DNA from: Mermis nigrescens
Lineage: Eukaryota > Nematoda > Enoplea > Mermithida > Mermithidae
Reading direction: 5' to 3'
Assembly: GCA_036768485.1 (NCBI GenBank)
Contig: JAVLUZ010000642.1
Span: 124,001 to 188,000 of the forward strand
DNA: 64,000 nt
Positions 22,231 to 31,800 of the stretch are shown here, in pieces; positions within the stretch are counted from its first letter, which is position 1, and every line of letters begins with the position of its first letter. A model generated the notes under the pieces. That model ran no database searches, was not told the origin of the DNA, and saw nothing but the letters and a program-made list of their open reading frames with translations. The position numbers and the translations under genes are program-made.

Positions 22231-22337
22231 GTAGAAACGCTGTTGGACAGAGAGACAATATAAAAACATAAATGTTTGTTGCGGAGCAAACATTGATTTT
22301 TAGCCGGATGAAGCACCTAGAAAGTCGGATTGGCTGA

Positions 22338-22442
22338 ACGATGCGGCGCCGCATGTCGCATCCCGCCGGACTCGTGCCGCAAACTGCCGCATGCGGCTTT
22401 GTCCGGCAAGAGTCCGGCGGGGTGCAGCATGCGGCGCCGGAT
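22338..22442. repeat. GC-rich imperfect hairpin
   Basis: GATGCGGCGCCGCATG and GCCGGACTCGTGCCG on the left pair with GGCAAGAGTCCGGC and GCATGCGGCGCC on the right, around a centre near 22390 (ACTGCCGCATGCGGC). It is strikingly GC-rich between AT-rich flanks. No second copy is seen in the window. Confidence 0.65.
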
Positions 22443-22538
22443 CGGCACCAGATCAGCGACGCCGAAGTATAGGCCTTAAGTACATATCCCATCAAAAATT
22501 TTAGCTTTTTGCTGCTCAAATTCTTCTGTAGTGCCATA

Positions 22539-22780
22539 CACACCCGGGCGTGGGGGGTCTTGGGGGGTATGCACCCCCAGAAACCAAAATACCCCCCAGA
22601 ATTCAATTTTTGAAAATTTTTTTCGCTTTTTTCGCAAATTTTTGATGCCATTGGATAGTGCTTGATGAGAAACGTCGAAAAATGGTGTTTTTATCACCAT
22701 ACTACCATTTTTAAGGCCATTTTTTGACCTTCAAAAAAATTTTGCACCTCCCCCCAGAAATTTCTTGCTGCCCACGTATG
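22539..22780 (-). mobile_element. Family A MITE with perfect TSD
   Basis: Ends are CACACCCGGGCGTGG and TGCCCACGTATG. GTGCCATA flanks both sides, 8 of 8. Confidence 0.95.
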
Positions 22781-23086
22781 GTGCCATACCCTGATCGGCC
22801 TTACTTGAGGAACCCTGATTCCAGCACTTTGAAGCACCCCCAGGAGAGTTGAGAAACCCCAGACGGAAACGGAGTGCACAATCATTTACGTTTCTGTTTT
22901 CGTATTTTATCCGTCGTTTCCGTTCCCGGATTTTACATTTCCCTCCTGTACCACCTGAATTGAACAAGTAATTAATCTTGCTTAAACGCTTTTGTTATCG
23001 ATTGGCCTATGTGAATCCAAGAATGTTTCATCCACATGACTACAGGAATTTTTGTATCCTGGAAAAACTCAGAAACTTTGAATTTC

Positions 23087-23160
23087 GCTTCCATAGCTCA
23101 GTTGGTTAGAGCGCCAGTCTAGTAAACTGGAGGTCGACGGTTCAACTCCGTCTGGAAGCA
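23087..23160 (+). tRNA. tRNA-Thr (anticodon AGT)
   Basis: A 74-nt cloverleaf. The acceptor stem GCTTCCA pairs with TGGAAGC, followed by discriminator A. The D arm is GCTCAGTTGGTTAGAGC (A box). The anticodon arm CCAGT-CTAGTAA-ACTGG has anticodon AGT, read as IGU after A34 editing, decoding Thr ACN codons. The T arm GACGG-TTCAACT-CCGTC is the B box. There is no intron and no encoded CCA, as expected for a eukaryotic nuclear gene. All stems pair fully, so it is probably functional and not a SINE head. It stands alone between transposons and is transcribed from its internal boxes by RNA polymerase III. Confidence 0.97.
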
Positions 23161-23164
23161 CTTA

Positions 23165-23169
23165 TTTTT
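23165..23169 (+). terminator. RNA polymerase III terminator of tRNA-Thr
   Basis: TTTTT begins five bases after the discriminator base, the usual Pol III stop. Confidence 0.85.
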
Positions 23170-23621
23170 GATTTTGAGAGCCTTTACTTTTGAGCATGTT
23201 TAAGCTGAAGAGCAATATGAATAGTAAAAGAAAGCACAAATTTCCCGATTTTTGTAATCCCTATAGTTCAAAAGAATTTTCAAAAGCTGGTCCAAACCTC
23301 ACAACGCGAAACTATTTTGTGCTGGCCACTTGAAACCCTGTTCTTCACCATCTGTGACATACATATGTACATATGCACAAAAAAGACAGATTCAAGGGAA
23401 CGCAAAAATTATAAAAATCATTAGTGTGACTAAAAAGGTTGCAAACCTTTCTCCTTGAGCTTCATTGCAATTGAAAAACAGGAAAATGGACGAATTTAAA
23501 ATCAAATTTATGAGTTAATACTGTTCCACGGATTTTTCACTATGTAAGTTTTGGAATTCGCCGATATCCTCAACTCTCCAAGGCCTACAATAGTCTCACT
23601 TCATACTATATTACTCATAGG

Positions 23622-23832
23622 CACACCTGGGCGTGGAGGGTTTGGGGGTATACCCCAGAATTCAATTTTTGAAAATTTTTATTGTTTGTTTTGCAATTTT
23701 TTGACGCCAATGGATCGCGTCGATGAGAAACGTTGTAAAATGGTGTTGTTTCGCCATAACACCAATTTTAAGGCTATTTTTTAACGTTTGAAAAATATTG
23801 CACCGTCCCCAGAATTTTCGTGCCGTCCACAG
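23622..23832 (-). mobile_element. Family A MITE, diverged
   Basis: Starts CACACCTGGGCGTGG. The right end GTGCCGTCCACAGG is altered and no TSD can be read. The interior has lost one of the two GGGG-rich segments. Confidence 0.8.
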
Positions 23833-23851
23833 GTAACACATACGTACCTAT

Positions 23852-24014
23852 AGTCTATTTCACATAACTTAGTGCATAAATTATAAGAACTTTCGTGGAC
23901 ATTAGGCCGAGGGTTACGATATTTATATATCAGATCAATGCTATAATCGCAATCTGTCAGCTTATTGCCGTAGATGGTTTGAAAATTTATGACCGAAGTT
24001 GTGTGAAACAGACT
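23852..24014. mobile_element. Family D MITE, near-intact
   Basis: TATAGTCTATTTCACATAAC on the left pairs with GTGTGAAACAGACTATA on the right; the element is about 165 bp and largely palindromic. TA(TA) at the ends suggests TA target choice. The interior CAATGCTATAATCGCAATC and CTGTCAGCTTATTG is shared with 59224-59391. Confidence 0.8.
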
Positions 24015-24220
24015 ATAAAAATTTAATTTATTTCACATAACCTTGTGCATGAAAATCAGTGGCTATATCGCTTGCTATGTAAAAAATTATGATTGGAGCT
24101 TACATATGCAATTTTAAACCGCTTTTGGCATTACTGCCTCAAAAACTGCGATTCATGCACAAAGTTTCGTGAAATACAACACAGACTAAAAAAGAATAAA
24201 AGTTTACGTACCTACTACCA

Positions 24221-24464
24221 CACCTGGGCGTGGGGGTTTGGGGATGCAACCCCCGATAAACCAAAATACCCTCCCCAGAAATCAAGATACCCCCCAGAAT
24301 TCAATTTGTTAATTTTCGCAATTTTTCGATGCCAATGGATAGTACTCGATGAAAAACGTTGAAAAATTGTGTTTTTTCGCCATACCACCATTTTTAAGGC
24401 CATTTTTTGACCTTTGAAAAATTTTCCACCCACCCCCCCAGAATTTTGGTGCTGCCCACGTATG
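24221..24464 (-). mobile_element. Family A MITE with perfect TSD
   Basis: Ends are CACACCTGGGCGTGG and GCTGCCCACGTATG. CCTACTAC flanks both sides, 8 of 8. Confidence 0.95.
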
Positions 24465-24850
24465 CCTACTACTCGTGTGTAAGGTAAACGTAGACAACGC
24501 ACGCAGCTTTAATCTTTCAGTAGGACCTTACTAAATAAAATAATACCATTCCAGTCAGAAAGCGTAAGGCATACCTCTTAAACACAATTCTAGAAATTGA
24601 TGAAAACAGATATGTGCGATCGAAACCCAACGCAAATCGAATTTAAACGAAAATTATGCTAACTCAATTTCATAGATGTAACAATAAAGTTTTGGCGTAA
24701 CCCTCCACCCAACCTTGACTGACCATCCCTACACTTCCTAAAGTTGTGTTTTGTTGTATTTGAACAAAAATCACGTTTTTTGCCATTTCTAAGCAAAAAT
24801 CTAGGGTCGTCAATTATGAATGTACTCCATCCCAAAAGATAGCTGGCTAC

Positions 24851-25121
24851 CATACGTGGGCAGCAAGAAAACTCTGGTGGGGTGCAAATTTTTGAAGGTC
24901 AAAAAATGGCTTTAAAAATGGTGGTGTGGCGAAAAAACACCATTTTTCGACGTTTCTCATCGAGCACTATCCATTGGCATCAAAAAATTGCGAAAAAAAC
25001 GAAAAAAATTTTCAAAAATTGAATTCTGGGGGTATTTTGATTTCTGGGGGGTATTTGATTTCTGGGGGTATTTTGGTTTCTAGGGGGTGCATACTACACC
25101 AAACCCCCACGACGAGGTGTG
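24851..25121 (+). mobile_element. Family A MITE
   Basis: Ends are CATACGTGGGCAGC and ACGACGAGGTGTG (one end mutated from CGCCCAGGTGTG). The flanks CTGGCTAC and CTGGATAT match at 6 of 8 positions. Confidence 0.88.
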
Positions 25122-25209
25122 CTGGATATCTTATACGGACAGGAAAAGAATTCTGGGCATGATGGTCAAAATTGCGAAAAAAGTCAAAAATTTAGTCTCG
25201 GGGACATGC

Positions 25210-25397
25210 CACACATGGGCGTGGGGGGTTGAGGGCATACACCCCGCAGATGTTGAAAATCACCCACAGATTACTGTAAACCCCCAGAATTCTATTTTTA
25301 GTAATATTTATCAGCCCATTTATGCACATCATTGTTTACTAATTGACCGCCGCTAAATTTCACCCCATTCTGACTACGCGTTCCTCGCCCACCTATG
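25210..25397 (-). mobile_element. Family A-related MITE, variant interior
   Basis: Starts CACACATGGGCGTGG and ends CGCCCACCTATG, but the interior differs from the main type and resembles the copy at 63686. No TSD is visible. Confidence 0.6.
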
Positions 25398-25805
25398 GTG
25401 TAAAGCATCGTCAGAATTGTTTAACAATTACAGCTAATTCGTGTCAATCATAATGTGTAATTTTTACCCCAGAAATATTTTCACCGCCAGAATTCGCGAT
25501 TTCGCAAAAAAATCCGTTGAAAAGGTGATGCTTTGAAGGTTTCCAGCTATCTGCTCGCTCAAAACTGTCAAATTTCCAGCGCCATATGCTCATGTTTTGA
25601 CTATATCTTCTTCAATTGATTCGGATTTCTTCGGTTTTTCACAGAATTTTATGTTTTTACGTTGTAGAAAGGCAGAGTAAAGTCAGAAACGCCAGAAAAT
25701 GACATTTCCGAGGCGTATCCACCGTTTTAGAGTCAAAAATGGCATTTTAGAAGAATTTTGCTTTTGCTTTGAGCCTCTAGGATTCCCAAACTGTGCGTGA
25801 ATGAC

Positions 25806-26071
25806 CATAGGTGGGCGGCACCGAAATTCTGGGGGTGCAAGATTTTTCAAAGGTCAAAAAATGGCCTTTAAGCATGGTGGTATGGTGAAAAAACACCATT
25901 TTTCAACGTTTCTCATCGAGCACTATCCATTGGCATCGAAAAATTGCGAAAAAATTGCGAAAAAATTCGAAAGTTGAATTCTGGGGGTGGGTGGTATTTT
26001 GATTTCTGGAGGGGTATTCGACCAGCTGGGGAGATGCATCCCCCAAACCCCTCCCTCCACGCCCACGTGTG
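25806..26071 (+). mobile_element. Family A MITE
   Basis: Ends are CATAGGTGGGCGGCAC and CACGCCCACGTGTG. The flanks TGAATGAC and GTAATGAC match at 6 of 8 positions. Confidence 0.88.
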
Positions 26072-26451
26072 GTAATGACTCCAAACTTTTGCCCACTCTT
26101 TAACTGCGCTGTGCAAGTGCCACAAAAATGCAAGTCCACAGCCACGTCACGTACGACGAATATTGAAAAAATAAATAAAATATACGCGCAAAATACAAAA
26201 AAACAATACTTTACGTCATAGATATAACGACTCGAAATTTTGGGTGAGGGTCGTCGGCCATTTCTAACGTGGGCTGAGGGGAAGAGGGTAAATGACGCAA
26301 AACAAGCGGCTAAGATGGCCAAAAAGGCACGCAACTTTTCGCCAAAAATCAGGGAAAGGGGTCAAAAATTTACTGACTTTGGGGAAAGGGGTGACGTGAC
26401 GACCAACTTTAGGGTGGACGCAGGGGCGAATTTTAGGTGAGGGGTGGCCGC

Positions 26452-26690
26452 CATAGGTGGGCGGTACCAAAGTTCTGGGTGGGGTGTGCAAGATTTTTCA
26501 AATGTCAAAAAATGGCCTTAAAAATGGTGGTATGGCGTAAAAACAGCATTTTTCAACGTTTCTCATCGAGCACTATCCATTGGCATCAAAAATTGCAAAA
26601 AAACAACAACAAAATTCAAAAATCGAATTCTGGGGGTATTTTGGTTTCTGGGGGGTGCATACCTCCAAACCCCCCATGCCCCGGTATTTG
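26452..26690 (+). mobile_element. Family A MITE
   Basis: Starts CATAGGTGGGCGGTACC. The right end is diverged (ATGCCCCGGTATTTG), so the boundary is approximate and no TSD is clear. Confidence 0.82.
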
Positions 26691-27538
26691 TGACATTTGC
26701 ACACTTTCTCGGTGGCCTGGTAGCCACATTATTGTAGCTTTCATCCATTTTTTTTACCAAAATTTAAGCATTTCGCGTCAAATGCTCCAACAGACTTTGC
26801 AACAAATGCATATAAACAGGAAATAACGAAGTTATTCAAGTCTCTTGAAGTCTATCAGTCGAAATTTCACCATTTTTCCGGTGTTTCGAGAGCGGGGCTG
26901 ACCTAAAGTTAAAGAAATTTAAGCACTTTTCACCCAAAATTGCTTTGAAATCCTGGAATTTTTAAAAACAATTTTGGCGTCAGAAATTATTTCGACTAAA
27001 AGTAGACAACAAAACGACAAAAAAGGCTACTCTGCGCATAAATAGCCGGTTTTCGACCAATTTTTGACCGTTTTAGAAAAATTTTGGGGTATCACCACCT
27101 CCTTTAGGAAAATCCTAAATACACACCTGATGGGGGGGGCTCCCAACCATAGGAACACACGGTCAGGATCGGTAGAGGGGAGGGGTAAAATTTCAGAACA
27201 TCAAAACAGTAAATTTAACCTTCGCAAATTCTTTTGTCGTTTAAACGAACAAAATGGTCAAAATCGCCTAGGAAACGTCTTTTCGTGGTAATTTCGCACG
27301 TTTAAAGCATTTTTAGTCCGTTTCGACTGCATTACATCACTTTCACCATCAAACCATATAGAAAACGATCAATTTTTGGCGCCTTTTAGTTAAAAAAGTA
27401 CATAAAAGTACTAATCCGGCGCGAAGCGCCAGAAAAACTTTGACATCCTACTGCTTTAGACCCCAAAAATAATGCAAAAATGTTCCGTCAGCTCAAAATC
27501 GCCAGACAGTAACTGTCTGGCAGCGGACGGTAATGATA
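26691..27538. other. Intergenic repeat remnants
   Basis: Includes GGCGCGAAGCGCC near 27418 in a setting like that of other elements, but I could not define ends. No gene is seen. Confidence 0.4.
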
Positions 27539-27688
27539 CAGGGGCAGCAAGGAAATTCTAAGCGGGGAAGGGGGGTCAGGATGGAGAACATTGTTCTAAG
27601 CGGGGAAGAGAGGGATCAGGATGGAGAACATTCAACTTCTGGGGGGGGTACAAACCCAACCAAACCCACACCCTCACGCCCATATGTG
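27539..27688 (+). mobile_element. Family A-like fragment
   Basis: Starts CAGGGGCAGCAAGGAAATTC and ends CACGCCCATATGTG. Inside is a short direct duplication around GGATCAGGATGGAGAACATT (about 27577 and 27613). It is heavily rearranged. Confidence 0.55.
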
Positions 27689-27732
27689 GTGGTAATACCC
27701 CATCAGCCTCCTACGTGCTTGATGTCCCCTAA

Positions 27733-28278
27733 CAGGCTCGTATCCAGGATTTTATTTCGGAAAAGGGGGGGCCGAAATTTTTGAGGTATAATATCTCGAG
27801 AACCAATAGGAGATGGGCAAAAATAAAGGCATTTTTGAGCATATCTCAACGAGCTCGATGCATATGGTTGAAAAAATTCAGGAAAAGATTTTTACAGTTT
27901 TTCACTTTATTCCATACTCATATTACACAGATCTATCGTTTAAACAATCTAAACAACTGATTTCTCATCATTCAGTCGACGAATAATTTCCTAACTTCTG
28001 TCTTTGTAATTAACCTTTGTCATTTACAAAGAAAAACAATACAGAAAATGAAAATTTGACATCTTCTACATGTCAAACTAAAATTTGAAAGGTTTTGGGC
28101 GGGCTAGAAGACAAAAACTAATTTTGAGTTCACCAGCTCGAAAGTACGCTGAAAACCTGTTTTGGTGGTGTTTCAGAGATTTTTTCATTTTTTCCATTGG
28201 GTGACCCTTGTGTTTCAAAAATTAATTTTCGATTTTCGGGGGGGGGGGGCGGCCCCCATCCTCCTGAATACGGCCCTG
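27733..28278. mobile_element. Family C hAT-like element directly downstream of SPTY2D1
   Basis: Ends are CAGGCTCGTATCCAGG and TGAATACGGCCCTG, the inverse arrangement of 20630-21231. The flanks TCCCCTAA and TCTCCAAC match at 5 of 8 positions. It begins 36 bp beyond the SPTY2D1 stop codon, so the 3' UTR of that gene would run into it. Confidence 0.7.
27906..27911 (-). promoter_or_regulatory. Candidate AATAAA for SPTY2D1 inside a transposon
   Basis: AATAAA on the minus strand about 400 nt after the SPTY2D1 stop; another lies at 27751-27756. Both are inside the family C element, so the mRNA 3' end may be element-derived. Inferred from position only. Confidence 0.35.
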
Positions 28279-28314
28279 TCTCCAACCCCTCCCCCGTTAA
28301 ACGTTCGGCGTATG

Positions 28315-28816
28315 TCATCTGCTGACGCATTTGGCCCTCTTCTTCGTCTCCTCTTGCTCCCGCTGAATGTCCTGCAAATCTTCGAGCAAACCCAGGCGGG
28401 CGCTCCGGGCCTCCTCTTTTTCTATTTGGCTATAACTCGACTCCATATACCGGTCGTCCATGCGGTCCAATTGTTGGAATTTTCGGGGGTCGTATTTGAA
28501 CATGCGGCGAATTTCGAGCGAGCACCGACTCGAATCGCCGAATTCGTCGCCGTATTCCGTGTCGTCGATAAAATCGTCCATTTCCGAGTCGTACTCGTCG
28601 TCGTCGTACGTCGTCGCCGCCGCTCGCTCGCGATTGGTCGGCGCCCGAGTCGGAGTCGCGTCTGGTTGGCTGCTGCTGATTTTTGAACAGCATTTCGCGC
28701 CTGAGCATCAGTGCGCGCCGCTGGTCGGATTTTTTGGCGAACGTTTGGCCCGCCGTCGACGGCAAGTGGGGTACGATCGACGACGAGTAGGGCGGCCGGG
28801 GTCGTTTCGCCGGCGA
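28315..28816 (-). CDS. SPTY2D1: SPTY2D1 exon 4: conserved SPT2 domain, with +1 frameshift
   Basis: Acceptor CGCAACAG|TCG, phase 0 from exon 3, begins SPAKRPRPPYSSSIV, and runs in one frame to QSRASGGDD (to about 28609). The conserved C-terminal part, YDDDEYDSEMDDFIDD to KKRAKCVSR and TGA, is in the next frame. The exon is 502 nt where 501 would keep the frame. The break falls in a GACGAC/CGACGAC run. Possible reasons are a sequencing or assembly indel, a real null allele, or programmed shifting. Both halves look coding and conserved, so an indel in the sequence is my first choice. Confidence 0.88.
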
Positions 28817-31800
28817 CTGTTGCGAAAATCGACTTATTATTCCATTGGAATACCGCGTGGCCCGACGCCCATAGCGCGAAAATTCTGGGGGGGGTGAAAT
28901 TAATGAAGCCTTATTTGAGCGCAAAAAAGTTGTGTGCACGTCAAAAATATCGTTCTTAGGCGTTTCTGACGGTCTCTACCTTTGTAGGTCATAGAAACAT
29001 TTTCAAAAATTCGGGGAAAAAATCAATAAAAACTCAAACGAATTGATCAAAATATAGTCAAAGTATGAGTAGACGGTGCGAAGCTCCGAAAATTTGACAC
29101 TTTTGAGCAGAAAATACTGAAAACGTTTCTTAAAAAGCACCCTTTCTACGAATTTTCTAGAAGCTTTTGAAAACTTTTAAAAAATCGCGAATTCTGGGGA
29201 GGGGTTAAAAATGTTTCCAGAGGGATAAAATGAAACCCATACATGCACCATACCTGGGCAATGGCCGGACCTTCAGCCTGTTCCAGCAAGCCATTTTTAG
29301 GTTGGTTGGCAACTTTCCGAAAAGGTTGCCTAGTAATCATTGAAATTTGTACCCATAATATTTTGATTAGTTTTTTACCCCACTTTAAATGTTTTTTTGT
29401 AGTCATCTAAATAACACTTAAAAAATGCATGCTTATTTCACATTGTGAAAATAGAGTTGAAATTTATAATTTTGTCTTAATAGATCATTGCCTCATTGCT
29501 ATGACATTAGTGTAGATTGATTAGTGTAAGCAGCAGCAAAAAAGAAGTCTTTTAATCGAACGCGTAGAACCGTGTGGCAAAAATACAAATATGACTCCAA
29601 GTGCAGCTGTTTCATTATTTATAGATATTATATTGTAAAAGAAACTCGCTCTTTGAAAAACAACAATGCTTTATTTGCCTGTGTGTCCATGATAATTCGT
29701 GTGTTTGTATTCGCTATCTTCTGTATTTCACCTTGCGACGTTTTATCTATATAAAGTATTATTATTATTATTAGCCTGGGCTACGGCCAACGGTCTGCCG
29801 CATCAAAATAGTTGTAAAATTTCGACCAAATTATTGAAGAGATACTAAATTGCAGAGTAACCTATTTTTGTATTGCTCGTGCTACTCATGTCAATTAGCT
29901 TCTAGGCTATTTATGAATTCACTACCCTCGACTTTGCTGCAAGATGTGGCGTGGCGCTCTTTGAACCTTCATTGGAAGGGAAACAGACGTTAGAAGAAGC
30001 GTAAAGCATCTGCTTATATTTAACGGGGTACGGCGTCTCGGTGATTTTCAAAAATTGCTTACTTCGCTCTTGCTACAAGATAAGGCGCTCTATAATTGAG
30101 CTTATAAATGCAAGTCTCCGTTGGACCTAGGGAATTATACTGGGGAAATTGGCATTGGCTGAGACGCTCTTACTGTTAATGCATACTTGCTAGTTGCGCC
30201 TAAAGTTATTTTACGTACCTATATATTTAAGATGCCCGAATGAATTTTTGATTATCGAATATTTCTATAAAAAACGTCATTAATTATTGATTTTCCCATA
30301 ACTTTTTTAGAAATTTCATTTTACAGAAATATGTGGAGGAAGATAGTAAATGATAATATTAATAAACATTGGAAAAAGAGCTCGTTCAATCAGCTAACGA
30401 TTATGGAAATACGATATTCCACCATCAACTGAGCTAAAAACTTTTTGCACGTTTACAAAACTTGATCATACGATCACATGCGGGTACGTTTGTGTCTTTA
30501 CTAATTATACTAACGACAGTGCTGTCCTTGATGATTTTTAATATTTAATTTCGTTGTCCAGCAGTCAGGTCCAGACATGCACAGCATGCAAATTCTGTGG
30601 GGAATGAAATTTTAAAGCACCTATTTTGGGCCAAAAAATCGATGGTAACGCGTCGAAAACATCGTTTTTTGACGTTTTAGACGATGCTTCATCTTTCTAG
30701 TGCATAAAAACATGAAGAAATTTTTTAAAAAAAATCAAAAAAGTCGAAAAAAGTGACAATATTCAAATAAAAACACAACAATATGAAGGAAAGCGTTGAC
30801 AATTGACAATTTTGTGTCAAAACCACTTTTTATGCCAATTTTAGGAAAATTTTGGAAACTTCTGAAAAACTTCTAAAAAATCGACAAATCTGGTGGGGTT
30901 AAAAATATATTTTTCGGAGAGGTGAATACCCCACCCAAAAACCCCCTGCAAAGTCTGTATTCATTCATCAGCAGCTTAAGAATGGGAAGGGGCCGGCCTA
31001 GAATAAACTCGGTATTTATCTCGAATACTTGCCGGGATAGCTTGCAAACAGCATTTCGTACTTTTTTTCAACGTGTTTTATATAGGATTAATAAAAATCT
31101 GACGTTCTAATTGCAATGAGAAATAGTAGAAATTCGTAGAAAATCTTTCATACAGCGCTAAGCGCCGAAAATTTCTATGACATCATCATGCAATTCCTTA
31201 TCTTACCACATGCTATTTTGCCTTCCAAAATTTTTTATTAGCCTTGCCGAGATTCATTACATACATAAAATTAAATATAGAGGAATATCAATTCAGCCTA
31301 TCAAAGAACTCAAGCTTCAGTTGATTATGAGCATAGCTGGGCAAGCCTTCAAAGTCTCGGCTGGTACCGGAGCTCAATTTTTGGTTGGTTGCCTAAATCG
31401 AGAAAAGTGGTTGAATTTTAACATGTTAGTCTTGCTTCCACGCAAACTCCATTCATAATTTCACGCGAAGTCGCACTACTACTCGCTTGCGACATAATTA
31501 ATGGTGTGTCAAAATTAGTATGGTGTAAAAATAGTGCAATCGATGATTTGCATAGCAATTATGTTTAAAAACTCATTACTTTAGTAACAATTGACCTTTA
31601 ATCTTGAAGAGACATTTACCGCCTTTAATATGCTTATTTTTTATGCAATCCATTGTGTAAAAATAAAAGTTCTAGAGTTCCTCATTTTCATGTCGTCAAA
31701 TAGTATATACGTTTTTATTTCAAATATAAATCCTGCATCGAAAGCACGAAAATTGTCATGAATTCAAGCGCAACCTCTAAACATCAATAACGAATAATAC

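Noticed and set aside
24926..25162. Recurrent frame with [19 protein letters not shown], seen at many sites
   Set aside because: It is the family A element read in one frame. Copies differ by frameshifts and stops, and similarity is at the nucleotide level in all frames, so no protein is under selection.
28595..28612. A 16-nt intron (GTACG...GAG) that would repair the SPTY2D1 frame
   Set aside because: GT and AG are present and the length would restore the frame, but animals are not known to splice introns this short.
28460..28959. Plus-strand frames of 145 and 82 codons
   Set aside because: Antisense shadows of SPTY2D1 exon 4, which has the real domain match.
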